64,000 nucleotides of DNA from Diphasiastrum complanatum (taxonomy: Eukaryota; Streptophyta; Lycopodiopsida; Lycopodiales; Lycopodiaceae), in the NCBI GenBank assembly GCA_029204225.1, contig CM055105.1, forward strand, positions 15,730,348 to 15,794,347, written 5' to 3'. Positions 11,745-23,165 of this stretch are shown one piece after another. The notes beneath the pieces are model-generated. The model did no database searches and was not told the DNA's origin. It saw nothing but the letters and a program-made list of their open reading frames with translations. The position numbers were made by a program, and so were the translations under genes. Positions within the stretch are counted from its first letter, which is position 1. Every line of letters begins with the position of its first letter.

Positions 11745-11985
11745 TTGCCTGGGCATGAAAATCACGCCAGGGCATGACCCAAGCCACTTTGACCTGGTCA
11801 AACAGACTTGGATCGCGCCCTGGCATGAAAATCATGCCAAGGCGCAACCCAAGCCACTTTGACCAGGTCAAACGGGCCGTGGTTGTGCCTTGGCATAATT
11901 TCACGCCAAGGCACAGCCCGTTTGACTTTGTCAAAGTGGTCTGGGTGCGCTTTGGCATGATTTTCATGCCAGGTCGTGATCTAGG
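11745..11985. repeat. palindromic ~70-bp repeat array
   Basis: Near-palindromes of the form tggcatgaaaatcatgcca recur four times (about 11752, 11820, 11890 and 11950). They are separated by a cccaagccactttgacc block at 11778 and 11848 and its inverted form near 11920. Direct period is about 70 bp, with a switch of orientation in the second half, so the DNA could form a large cruciform. It lies 250 bp after the H3-like gene. Confidence 0.8.
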
Positions 11986-12540
11986 CCATTTTTATCAAAT
12001 AAAAAAATTAAATTCTAAATTCTAGGAAATCACATAAAGTAATTACAGCAGATAATTAGGAGAGTCGACAAAAAAATTCGGTCCATTTCCTTCAGAGAGG
12101 ATTTCAGATTCTCTGATCGCTTTGCTAATGACATTACTAGTTTTAACATTTTTAATGCTAATTTTGGAGCATCACTCTCATTCTCATTAGGGCCAAAGCC
12201 GAGAGAATGAGCCAGGTCTCAAATCCAAGACAGAAATCATTCAAAATGGCTTTTGGAAGGACATAGTAAGCCTTTGGCGCTGATGGGGACAACTCGACCT
12301 CTCCAATGTGCTTGGAGAGCGCTTTGCATTTAAGAAGCTCCGTCGGTCCATTTGGACTGTACTTGTTGCTGAAGCATCAAATAAAGTTGTTGGGCAGGCT
12401 CCCAAGATAGTGGGCCAGAGTGTTAGATTTCTTATGCTTAGCCTTAAACAAATCGTTCAAGTAATGAGCATCCGAAAAACTGAAGGCCGACTACATGTTT
12501 TCGGACCTTCACATTTTTCCCTTTAAGATTTTTTGTTTTT
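11986..12540. other. no supported gene
   Basis: The ORF at 12308-12526 has no recognisable motif. Nothing else is seen. Confidence 0.5.
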
Positions 12541-12544
12541 GCCT

Positions 12545-12885
12545 TAAACCATTTTTAGGCACCTCCATTTTTTTTTTTGGCTTTTTTCACTGTCTTTAAA
12601 TCTAAGGCATCTTCACCTTCTTTGTTGCCTTTAGTCTAAGGCACCTTCGCCTTCTTTACTAACTTCAGTGTAAGGCACATTCAGCTTTTTTGCCTTTTTC
12701 GACTTCTTCACTGCCTTCAGTATAAGGCTGGCCAGAATGCCTTATAACCCATTCTTAAGGCACCTTCGCCTTCTTCGGTGCCTTTAGTCTATAGGTGCCT
12801 TAGGGATTTACACACCTTAAGTCTAAGGGCACCTTCAAGATCTGCATACCTTCAGTCTAAAAGACACCTTCGGGTTTTTTTGGAT
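12545..12885. repeat. degenerate minisatellite
   Basis: Variants of a unit like gcctttagtctaaggcacct followed by tcgccttctt recur about nine times with 35-45 bp spacing. Copies are diverged, and the array is non-coding. Confidence 0.75.
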
Positions 12886-13317
12886 CTTTCACGTTTTTCC
12901 TACATTAGTAGACCAACGTCGCCAACTTATCATCAATCCTAAAACAGGTGGAGAAACAAATATCCTAAGGGTGGTTACCAGCTTTTGTATAGATGCAAAA
13001 CTGGAGTAAATGGCAGTTAAGGCATAAGATATTTTTCTCTTGACACTTGTAATATTGAATTTCTTCTTTCAGGGTTTTTTTGTAGCCATCGTTATCACAC
13101 TCAACAAGCTGAAGTTATTACTTCAAGCCATTGTACTCATTGTTGATTTTTATCAGAGTTCTATTTTTTTCTCACTACTCCGTCATTCATTTGCGCATTC
13201 TATATGAATTCTTCTACTTAAATATTTCTGCTGCTAATTGTTGCATTTCCATTCCTACACGCCACGCTCAAATTCTCGAGCTTCCGCTGCCGCACACGCC
13301 TTGCTATTTTACGACAT

Positions 13318-13329
13318 GGTATCAAAGCA
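13318..13329 (+). other. copia primer binding site
   Basis: The sequence tggtatcaaagc, one base off the usual TGGTATCAGAGC, follows acgaca, which is a plausible LTR 3' end (CA). The gag start lies about 130 bp downstream. The start of the LTR was not found. Confidence 0.75.
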
Positions 13330-13459
13330 GTCATTTCAGTAATCTGCATTTCTATTGCGGATTATCAGTCTTGTTTCTATCAAGACGTCTTTCTAGCAAA
13401 CGCACAACCAATAGTATTCCGACAATCATTGTTTCTACCAATGATCTCGTTCAACCAGA

Positions 13460-14638
13460 ATGGATCCATCATTTACTTCATCTCTCATTGACAAACTCGA
13501 TGGAGATAACTACCATCTCTGGAAATTCAAAATGAAGCTTATACTTCTAGCCAAAGAATTGTGGGACATCGTTGATGGCACATAGCTCAAACTAGAAGGT
13601 GATGTAGCCGTCATCACCAAGTGTGACTGAGAGATGGAAAGCATTTGCCATGATCATGCTAATTTCAAGGATACTCAGATCAGCCACGTACGTGCTGCTC
13701 AGACTGCTAAGAATGCATGAGACATCCTAGCAGCTCTCTACGGCATCAAAGATGTTACGTCCAAGCTCCATATGAGAAAGAAATTCTTCACCCTCAAAAT
13801 GTCTAACGCAGATAGTCAGCAACAAGAATAAGAAAATAAAGCAGCTTTCGTGACCAAAGTTGGAGAACAACATGATATCGATTCCTGGTATCTAGATTCC
13901 GGAGCACCTCAACACATGACTCACCATCACGACTGGTTCAAAGACTACAAGTCATTCACCCACTCTTGAGTTGTGCAACTTGGAGACAACTCATCACACT
14001 CAATCGAAGGTGAAGGAACAGTCAAGTTGAATTCAAAAGAGGTGAAGTCAAGTTGCAACCTTCTCCATGTTCCAAATATGACCAAGAATCTGTTCTTAGT
14101 TAGCAGAATCACCGATTCAGGTCAGAGGTTCAAATTCGATACAGAAGGCTACACAATTATTGACAAATCCCAGAAGGTTCTAGCCTATGGAAGAAAAAGT
14201 GGCTATCTATACAAACTCATCCATTGCTATTCTTCTAACAGTCAAGCTCTTCACACAACTACTTCTGAATCAACTGATATGTTGTGGCATTTCAGACTTG
14301 GTCGTCTTAACTTCAGCAGTTTTCAGCAAATGTCAGCTCAGAGCCTAGAACAAGATCTACCTTCAATCAGCAAGCCAACTTCTCCATGCGAAAGTTGTAT
14401 TATCAACAAGCATGCTAGGAGTCCCTTCAGTTCAGACTTAGTTCATACATCCAAGGGCTTGCTTGACCTTGTACATAATGATATTTGTGGCCCGATGCAG
14501 ACTGCTTCCATAGGAAGAGCTCTCCATTTCCTAACCTTCATCGACGACTTCTCTCGAAGAATTGCAACCTACTATTTGAAGAACAAGTCCGAAGCATTCA
14601 AGTTCTTCATGCAGTTCAAGGCGTTTGCAGAAAACTAG
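13460..14638 (+). pseudogene. Ty1/copia gag-protease-integrase remnant
   Basis: Gag begins MDPSFTSSLIDKLDGDNYHLW and carries several stops (for example near 13583 and 13626). It is internally deleted so that the zinc knuckle is lost. Protease follows with WYLDSGAPQHMT, which holds the D-S-G active-site triad, then KNLFLVSRITDSG. The integrase N-terminal region (LWHFRLGRLN...C..C) leads into HNDICGPM and FLTFIDDFSRR. The element stops abruptly at about 14638, where gypsy sequence on the other strand takes over. The closest relative in the window is the element at 59.1-60.9 kb, which shares the KLD.ANYHLWKFKMK gag start. Confidence 0.85.
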
Positions 14639-14894
14639 ACCTAGAGGAAGATCAAGGCTCTATTCGAGGAGAATTCCATCCTTGTTCTTCCATTTGTCCA
14701 AGGTGGTGTCAAGGAATCTAGCATAATTCTGTTGCAGCATGTTAGTCAACTTGACAAGTGTGTCGGATGCAATGTAGAAGTTGTAAATCAATGGGATTTT
14801 GAAAGAAAAAGAAAAGAAGGGTAAAATATCTATAGAAGGGATAAAAAAGTATGAGGTAAAATACCATAGAAACACATAGCTACACAGGACTTAC

Positions 14895-15835
14895 AAAGAA
14901 GATTATCCTCATGGTACCTAGGGTTCTAATTGGACTGCACCATTGGTGAGAATTTCCTTGACAACTTAGGGGCCTTGGCTATGGAATTTCAATTTCCTGG
15001 GATGGACCTTGGAAGATGTATAAAGTAAAACTTTATCACCATCATGGATATCCTTAGTCCTAACATGACGATCATGCCAAGCCTTTTGTCGTCATTATGA
15101 ACTAACTATGCATGATAAGAGATAAGATGTGTTTTACACAGTTTTGTCAATACAAAGAGTCGATTCTGAACTTGGCGTTGATAGGTACTATCATCACACA
15201 AGTCAGTGGCATATGCCAAAGTGACGCGTAGAGAAGGAATTAAAAATTCTATTGGCATAATAGCCTCTTGGCCATATACTAGCTCAAACGATGTTTTCCA
15301 ACCCGTGGCTCGCTTTGGTGTTGTTCGATATGCCCAGACAATAGAAAATAATTTTGTTTCCCAATCAGATCAACTTGTTTCTAATATCTTGGTCAAGACT
15401 TTACAAATCATTTTATTCATAGACTCAAGTAATCCATTACATCTAGGATAGTATGGGATGCTCTTTTGATGTATAACGAAGTAATGCCTTAGTAAACTGT
15501 TGATCACTTCATTAAGGAATTGAGAACCTCTATCACTAACAAGCTCGATTGGACAACCAAATCTAGTGATAATGCTTTCATAGAGGAAGCGTGCTATAGA
15601 TTTGCATCTGCTTTGTGCGTTGCTCAAGCCTCTATCCACTTGGTCGCGTAATCAGTGGCAATCAAGATATATCGGGATTGGGTGCCACGTGTTGTTGGAC
15701 TAATAGGTCCAACAATCGTTTATTGGCTCATCAGATGCTTCAACATTAGGTAATTGTGAAAGATGATTAGCCAAAACATGTTGTGACCCCTTTCGAATAA
15801 CAGCTCGAATTCTAAAAGAATCAACAACCATCATG
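14895..15835 (-). pseudogene. Ty3/gypsy RNase H end and integrase
   Basis: Read on the minus strand from 15835: KGSQHVLANHLSQL and EPIND (end of RNase H and its linker), then SRYILIATDYATKW, FGCPIELVSDRGSQFLNEV with the core catalytic Asp, and SIPYYPRCNGLLESMNK with the catalytic Glu. The C-terminal QKAWHDRHVRTKDIHDGDKV block comes last. The integrase inserts the element into host DNA. Stops and frame changes interrupt it after about 15370, so it is dead. Reverse transcriptase and LTRs are not present. Confidence 0.8.
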
Positions 15836-15960
15836 AGGCATGGGCCATCATGCTCTTGGCACTCTCGATAAGTGTCCGATTCTTCCGCTCAGCTACACCA
15901 TTGGACTGAGGTGAGTAGCTGGTTGTATATTGTTGATAAATCTCATAGCCTTGCAGAACT
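15836..15960 (-). pseudogene. Ty1/copia integrase fragment joined to gypsy sequence
   Basis: The minus strand reads YEIYQQYTTSYSPQSNGVAE then RKNRTLIESAKSMMAHAS, the catalytic-Glu block of a copia integrase. It breaks off exactly where gypsy RNase H sequence begins, near 15836. The join is a chimeric junction rather than a normal element end. Confidence 0.75.
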
Positions 15961-16539
15961 CCTTGAATAATGTGGAGATGTGGGTATCAACAAGGGTGGT
16001 TAGTGGTGAGACTAGTGCAGCTATCTCTGGAACGATCTCCACCTCCTCTTCCACCAGATCGCCTTCATCAAAGTACTCAAGTACATCTATATCGATGAAG
16101 TCGTCTTGCTTCCGAGCAAAGGAGTCTTCTTCCTTCTCTTTGGCCCTTGAACTTTCCTGGACTTTCGCAGCAATTTGAGCTGCTTGACCTTGATCTTTTC
16201 TTGTTTCTTGGTCAAGATTGGCTGCATCAGTTCTTCAACCTTGTCGTCATGAGTGGGTTCAAGGTTTCTCTTTCCCCCTCTCCTAAAAGTGTTGACTGTA
16301 ACTGCTGGGCATGAGGGGGTGATGTGAGAACTGGAACGAATCCTGATGGTGATTGGGATCAAGAGCTAGTAGCTGGTGATTGCTCCGGTGTCTTATGTGT
16401 AATGCAGATTTGGTGCTAAGGTGAGGAGGGAGCTGGTGAGGTTCTTCGTTGTCGAGCCCGACAAGACTGGAGGCTTCCTTCTTCCTCATCCTCGATATTC
16501 TCGCTACTTGATAGGACAACGTTATATCCTGCCATCTAT

Positions 16540-17208
16540 TTGGGCTGCTTCCTTGGAGTCAGCTTGGTAGTCTTCGATGGTGGGGTATTTGACTCCGTCT
16601 CTGATTCGGGTGGCGGCTTGCGGGCAGTCATCTTATTCCTAAATTTCTTGTGTGGTGGTGTAGTCTCTGAACCAGGTGTTGGTCTTGGCATGCCGTATCA
16701 AGCATCCACTGCTGGCTCTCCCCACAAACCCACCATAGATTTCTCTACTGACACTCAGTTACCTCACTCTTATTTTTACGATCCATTTCTATCTAACCAA
16801 CCATCATTTCCTCCATTTACTCGTTCAATCACCTCCACATTCACTTCCGACACCATACCCACCACATCTTCTCTAAAATCCGATGACCATTTTTTAAAAC
16901 AATTTATTTCACCAACAGCTCAATATAACCTTATAACTAACCCACCACCCTCATCTCGTAAACCATTCTCACCTCCTTCGCCACTTGACTTCAATTCTTT
17001 CGATCAAGATCCACGTGATGAGATGGTGAAACCTTCTATGGGAATTTCTCCATCTCCTTTGAAGAGTAAGAGCGAGACCTTAGCTGGATCGAAGCCCAAG
17101 GGGTCTACTTCAAAATTTCCTGATATCGAAAGTACCACCACAGTGGATGACTATTTGGCAAGACCCTTAAGGAAATTGCTAGAGAAATCTTTAGAAAGGA
17201 TCAAATGA
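16540..17208 (+). CDS. unrecognised Ser/Pro/Thr-rich ORF
   Basis: The frame is open for 222 codons and is rich in Ser, Pro, Thr and Phe from about residue 50. It ends in a short charged segment (DDYLARPLRKLLEKSLERIK). The frame before 16690 overlaps a GC-rich segment that also reads openly on the other strand, so the true start is uncertain. I do not recognise the protein. Low complexity and nearby stops suggest a decayed gag-like or host protein. Confidence 0.3.
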   Translation: MGCFLGVSLVVFDGGVFDSVSDSGGGLRAVILFLNFLCGGVVSEPGVGLGMPYQASTAGSPHKPTIDFSTDTQLPHSYFYDPFLSNQPSFPPFTRSITSTFTSDTIPTTSSLKSDDHFLKQFISPTAQYNLITNPPPSSRKPFSPPSPLDFNSFDQDPRDEMVKPSMGISPSPLKSKSETLAGSKPKGSTSKFPDIESTTTVDDYLARPLRKLLEKSLERIK

Positions 17209-17269
17209 CGCTAGGATGATTGTAAGGAATCTGATGAGTTTCAGAAGGCCTACAAGAAGGGAGAGTGAG

Positions 17270-17820
17270 GGGGGGGAAAGAAAATAACAGTTGAAGAATA
17301 TCCAAAGCTCAACAACCTCGTGAACGCCCCATGCCCATAGCCCTCCTGGCGGACTGTAATGTTGCTGAATAATGACGAGCAGCTACAAGAATAGTTGAGA
17401 GCACCGAGTTGGAAAAAGATCAATCCCTACTATGTGCTGGTTAAAAGAAGGGATCCTTGAGAGAAAACAAAGACAACTGAGCAACAGATCAATTGGCCTA
17501 TCATTCCAGGGATTGATCCCATCTCAACCTTTGTAAAGTATCAAGACGTGCTCCTCAAGTTTGGATATACCTATAGGGGCAATACAGATACTGTAGTCCA
17601 AGAGAGCGCTAACTATCATCTAGCGATAGTCTTCCTTGCAACATTGGAATGCCACTGGGATAAAGGCCTGCCACCCATCAGGTTGGATGTCAACCAGCCC
17701 TTACAAATGGAAGATGTGCATTTAATGATGGTGAGACTTTACTACCGAGCTACCTTTACTTCCAGCCAATATGTGCAGATGATCGAAAAGTGTATGCAAA
17801 TAAGTTCATACCCGGAATGA
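17270..17820 (+). pseudogene. decayed continuation, unknown protein
   Basis: In the same general direction the DNA reads KKITVEEYPKLNNLVNAPCP, then a stop, then from about 17485 a clean 110-codon stretch: INWPIIPGIDPISTFVKYQD, LLKFGYTYRGN and VHLMMVRLYYRATFTSSQY. It looks like former coding sequence broken by several stops. No family is recognised. Confidence 0.35.
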
Positions 17821-18243
17821 AGCCATACCTAGGACCTATTTCGTTTAGTGATCACAACCTGAATTTAAGAGGCTTTATTTGTAAGATATTTGTGTGTTAA
17901 AAAGTGCTTTTGGTTCAGTATAGGTGGATTCACCCTTCTTGTGAAGTTGAGATCAAGGAGGAGACTAGTTTTGATCAAATCTATAGTTGCATCCATGTGT
18001 GCTAGACCATAATGGTGGCAGCCCAGATTCAATTTCGGGCAGCCACTTCTGAGATAAACCAATGACACTAAAATTCAAAATGAAGTGGGTGGGAAACTTG
18101 AGGCCGTGTCCTCGTGCATATGTCATCGCGTCGCATCATGTCTCGCCACATGCGGAAGACAGGTGGAGTGAACACATGTGGAGGAGGAAAATAGATTGCT
18201 TCTAGTATAAGAAGTGTAGCATCTCTTTACACCATTACGTAGA

Positions 18244-19833
18244 TCATGAAAAATTGCACACTTTTTCTTTTTGGATCACTTCAGTCTGACGCACGGTTAA
18301 AATGTTATGGCAGTTGCCATTCCCTTGTACAGGACATGGACGTAATACAAGGTGTTGGGCTGATATATTGTCATTGTAGATGATTGGTGCCTCCTCTGAA
18401 TCCATGATCTTTAGCTCCACCAATAATCTCTTGATCCAAAGTACCTCCTTTGTAGTGGTTGTCAAAGCTTTGTACTCGGCCTCGGTTGAAGATAGAGATA
18501 TATTTTTTTGCTTTTTTGAAAGCCATGAAACCACACCTTCTCCTATGAAAGTTGAATTGGCACTTGTTAATTTCCTATCCCTCTTGTCCCCAGCAAAATC
18601 TGAATCACTAAATGCATGAAGGTTAATCACATCTCCTCTATATACAATCCCAAAATTCAATGTAACCGAGATGTATCTTAGAATCCTCTTAGCCTTTCTC
18701 CAATGGATATTCAATGGCTTTTGCATGGATTGGCTCAACCTACATACACTAAAGCTAAGATCTGGTCTAGTTATAGTGATCCACATTAACGAGCCTATAA
18801 GCTGCCTAAACAAAGTGATGTCCATGAAGGATATTTCATCACCTTCATTTGGCACTTTTACATCTTGCTCCATTGGTGTGTCAACACTTTTGCATACTTC
18901 CATCTTAAACTTCTTCAAAAGACTTTCAGCATAGTTTACTCGACTTATAAAAATAAAATCAGACCCTCTAAGTACCTCTATGCCTAAGATGAAGTGAAGA
19001 CACCCTAGATCTACCATCTTGAACTCTAAGGATAGATCTATCTTGATTTTTTCAATACCATCAACACTATTTCCACCACTGATGATGTCATCTACATAAA
19101 TGAGTAAAAGTACAATACCCACATCATCAAACTTAATGTAAAGAGTGGGATCATATACTCTGAACAAAAGAAAGTGAAATAAGATAACAATGTAGTCTTG
19201 AATTCCAAGATCTCGAGGCTTGCTTCAAGCCATAGATGCTTCTTTGGAGATGACATACTTTGTTCTCCATTCCATGCTTGATGAACCCTTGTGGCTGTTC
19301 CATATAGATATCCTCTTCCAAAAAACCATTCAAGAAAGCATTTGAGACATCCATTTGACATAGGATCCATCCAAAATGTGATGCAAGTGCAATGATTAGC
19401 CTTATTGTGACCATCTTGGCCATGGGTGCAAAAGTTTTCTCATAGTCTATCCCTCTCTCTTGAGCATAACCTTTTGCAACTATTCTTGCTTTATGTTTGT
19501 TAACACTCTCGTTTGCATTCAACTTAAGCTTGAAGACCCACTTGCATCCTATTACATTCCTTTGAGGTCTATCAACAAGCAACCAAGTTTCATTCTCAAT
19601 CAAGGCATTATACTCATCCAACATAGCTTTATGCCATTCTTTGGAGTTCAATGCATCTTCAACATTAGATGGTTCTTCAAAACTAGATAAAGCATAAGAA
19701 GTGGATGAGATACCCTCAACTTGATGCCCTTTGCCTTGATATGTGAGCCTTGATGGCTCCACTTTTGCCCTAAAAGATCTCCTTGGTGTGATAGGTGGGT
19801 TTGGTGCTTGCTCCTCCATGAGCACTTGTTCAA
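18244..19833 (-). pseudogene. Ty1/copia reverse transcriptase-RNase H, family B
   Basis: From 19833 downward: a linker (PRRSFRAKVEPSRL), RT with KARIVAKGYAQERGIDYEKT and SIYGLKQASRSWNS, then a frameshift near 19160. The second frame carries YVDDIISGGN (active site near 19085-19096), the RLSQSMQKPLNIHWRKAKRI block and RNase H with SDSDFAGDKRDRK and LSSTEAEYKALT. It ends at about 18244 in a scrambled tail without LTR. It is closely related to the copy at 52.5-53.65 kb, sharing TTTTKEVLWIKRLLVELKIM. Gag to integrase are missing. Confidence 0.88.
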
Positions 19834-20144
19834 AGTCTATTACTATAATATATCTATAAATATTAATTCAAGTGTTAATCAAATGTTATGCACAAATGAG
19901 GAGTTGCATGTCAAAATGCTCGCATGCTCAGCTGTATAGGTTCACATGCAAATTAATTAAAATTTTCGCAAGCAAGCCCTCCAACAGTGTCCATGCCTTA
20001 AAATTTTGGACCACCTAAACATTCAATCCACCACACAAATTATCCTTTAACAATGACTTTTTGGGAATTTCATTGACCAACCTTCACCACATAGTATTAA
20101 TAGCCTTTGCAAGGCAACAAATATATCTATTGGAGTAACGAAGT

Positions 20145-20147
<3 letters not shown>
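19834..20147. other. no supported gene
   Basis: AT-rich flank between the copia fragment and the microsatellite. Nothing recognisable. Confidence 0.5.

Positions 20148-20219
<72 letters not shown>
20148..20219. repeat. compound (TG)n(GA)n microsatellite
   Basis: About 14 TG units pass directly into about 22 GA units. Confidence 0.97.
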
Positions 20220-20221
<2 letters not shown>

Positions 20222-20439
20222 TGTATCATGTGACCACCGTTAAATGGGAAAACTAGCCTTACCCACAAGTTTAATGGATAGACCTATTGTCTCAACAACG
20301 TATGCATGGCAGAGTAAATCGAGAAGGTGCTTAATCCTGATACACTATGTCAAGTAGAATAGGAGGAGGGCTGTACATGTAATCCTGCCATTACGTCCGA
20401 CAGGAAAGCTCAGCGCCCTCCTCTCCCCAAATCCCCAGT

Positions 20440-20945
20440 GCTAACGTCTCATTCCCCCTCGAGTACATCTCCAGGCTCCTACATGTCGAAATCTCTTCTG
20501 CAAGACAACTGCGTGCATGCTTTCATATATGATGTAATGAAACAAGCAGTCTTTATCAGCAGATCGGCGGATCGTTGAGGTTGTTGCCCACGCTAGTGAA
20601 GGACAAGCGCCAACTTCTAAGCCTCTTGCTTGACTTTGAGTACAATTGAAGAAGGCTGCAGGTACCAGGTTCTGGATTGATTGATTGATTGATGGAAAAA
20701 CGCTATTCCACAGCAGCGTGCTACCCAAGTCCCCGCCATCTCCTTGCCATTCAAGCACCTCTCCTATCGGCTGCCTGTCACATTCTCTCTGCTGCATGAC
20801 AGCTGCATGCTTTCATGTGGTTAAAAAAGAGTTGTTTATCACTGCAGATCGCTAGCGAAGGTTGTTGTCGCCCACGCTAGCGAAGGACAAGCTCCAACTT
20901 CGAAGAAGACTTGCTTGACTGTGAATAGAAGTGAAGTGATGAGTG
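20440..20945. repeat. imperfect ~285-bp duplication
   Basis: Copies at about 20500-20660 and 20790-20940 share tgcatgctttcat and gcccacgctag(t/c)gaaggacaa, then ccaacttc and cttgcttgact. No gene is evident in either copy. The 250 bp that follow, up to the copia fragment at 21205, hold nothing recognisable. Confidence 0.7.
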
Positions 20946-21204
20946 TATCACTGTATTCCTCATTTGCACCGGGTGCCTCATATAGGTGATATATATCACG
21001 AGAGGCCTTGCCTTGCCTTGCAAGAAGTATGCATTATGTTTCAGGAGATAAACTTAATAAAAATCAAAAGAAACAAGAACAATGTGCTATTGTAGCACAA
21101 AGGCCTTGGCCATGTCATATTGTCCTACTTTTACTTTATGTCAATCCAACAATTTTAGCATTATCCAACAATTGCTTTCGCTACCCCAGAAAATAACAAT
21201 AGTG

Positions 21205-21400
21205 TGTGTCTGTCTCATACCAATCTGACTCGGCAATCTACACAGCCAAACAGCTTCTTGAGTAGCAAAACTTAGCTCTTTATACTCAGCTTCTGTCGAT
21301 GAAAGATAAATGGTGTCCTGCTTCTTACTAGACTATGAAAAACAACCATTCCCAAAGTTGAAAGCATACCATGTAGTTGAATTTCTATCATCTTGGCTGC
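21205..21400 (-). pseudogene. short copia RNase H fragment
   Basis: The minus strand reads KQDTIYLSSTEAEYKELSFA then TQEAVWLCRL, the conserved RNase H block that holds a catalytic Glu. Both ends are lost. Confidence 0.75.
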
Positions 21401-22031
21401 AGTTACTAGTGACATGGGAAACAGCTTCAATTTTTTCACCGCTCCTACTACCAAACAGGTGCCAGTCCCATGGAACTGCCTCTGACTAGTCCTTGGGATG
21501 ATGACGAGTCACTGGCGTTGTCAAAGTTTGCAGAGAGCATAGGTGTATATATAGTTTTTTTTTTCTGCTCCAGGAAAATCGTAGATATGAGTTTTCTTAA
21601 GTAAAACCTAAAGTTTTATTCGATGATGATATGCAAGAACATGGACTTGCCATATTTTCAATAATAACCATATGAGTTTGGTGGCCATTTTATGTTTCAC
21701 AACTGATATGAGCAACAATATTAGCACAAAAGGTTTTGGACCAAGCGACTATATAGATCCAGAATTTTATTTTATTTATCAAGTCAACTATAATGATGAC
21801 ATTTTCAGCATCTTCTCATTTCTATTGAATCATCACATTACAAGGAACAAGCTTTGATCAAATGTTATGCAATGCGTTTTTGTAAGTTTAAGAGAAAATT
21901 ACTATGATGCTAAATTTGCACTTCAACAACAGTCCAATTTTTATACCCAATAAGAGCAAATCACATCTTTTGATACATACATAAAACTTCTTAACAACAA
22001 TGACAGTCAATCCCCAATACAAATGTGATGC
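21401..22031. other. non-coding, shares a 60-bp repeat with 50.9 kb
   Basis: Positions 21633-21693 match 50885-50943 (gcaagaac(a/t)tggacttgc then tttcaataataaccata). No gene was found. The segment leads into the Helitron-like region. Confidence 0.5.
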
Positions 22032-22960
22032 ATGAATTACAAGTTAGTAGTATATCATTGGGACAGTGACTCAAAAACAAGAATTCAAAAAATTGTGACA
22101 TGCGTCAATCCAATTAGAACAACGGAAATCATTATTATTCAAATGAATATTGTCAACAAAGTTGAAGTATATCCTTGGAAAGAGTCAACAATCACTATAC
22201 AAGGACATATCTCATCAAACAACAAAAAACGAAATCGATTCATATGGATAGAAATGATCAAACAAAATCTACACTCTCCACTAAATTAATTTCACTACTT
22301 GCCACACATGTCAGTTATTAACAAGTTTAAACAATTCCATCAAGAGTCACAAGTATCAAACAACATCATTTATTACTTGAGAAAGTACATAAGAACAAAC
22401 AAATATCATCAAGTATCGAAGCAATCAAGAAATACAATAATGTATCCATTGAGCAATGAGCAAGAAATATCTCTTGAAGACTACATACAAAATATGGAAA
22501 TTAAAAAAAAAAATGCAATGTATAAAAAAAGAATCAACAATTATCCTAAAACTAGATGCATTTGTGATAGATTTTTTTTCGATCTCCAAGTTTGTACTCT
22601 CAACGAGAAACTAATTATTTACTTGGACAAAATAAAATTATTTGATGAAAAAGAAATAATTGACATTCATGTACATATAATATGCAAATCTTGCAAAGCT
22701 TTTGTATCAAAAGACATGTTGCCTAAATATGCATGCCTGAATATGCATCACCAATGAGCTATTTCACTAACAAGCCATTGAGCAAAGTAAATGAACTCAA
22801 TGACTTAGACAAACGCTTGGTATCACCAAGGATTGCATTTTAACAAACAAGAGATCTCTCATTTGAGGGACAACTGTGAATTACCGGAAGTATTATCAAT
22901 GTTGTTGCAAATCTAGATCAAGTACAAAATGTGTTACCAAGATTCATGGATTAAAGTGCC
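22032..22960 (+). pseudogene. Helitron-like protein, N-terminal region remnant
   Basis: Several frames together look like the region that precedes the Rep (Helitron_like_N) domain in plant Helitron proteins. They carry CICDRFFFDLQVC, a Cys pair in HIICKSCKAFVSKDMLPKYA, then ELNDLDKRLVSPRIAF, then ITGSIINVVANLDQVQNVLP. The pattern 'L..L..RLVSPRI.F .. G.I.NV.A....V..LPR' is typical of that region as I know it. Frames change at about 22750 and 22850, and there are stops. The Rep and helicase parts are missing, because copia sequence begins at 23166. It is too decayed to be active. Confidence 0.55.
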
Positions 22961-23165
22961 TCTATAGTTGTGTTTGTGGGAAAAAAGACCCCTTTTTAAA
23001 GTTATTTTTGACGGAAAATCATCGCCACGCACTATTACACCAATGTGGAACTGCTTAAAACTGACGCGTAAATGGCCCATTATGGCCGGTTGCACTTTTA
23101 TTGAAACACTGTTTATATATCAATTTACGCTGGACTCAAATATATTTAAGAAGCCTATGCCCCCA

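Noticed and set aside
11745-11985. Palindromic array considered as a CRISPR array
   Set aside because: This is plant nuclear DNA, there are no cas genes, and the spacers between palindromes are themselves repeated.
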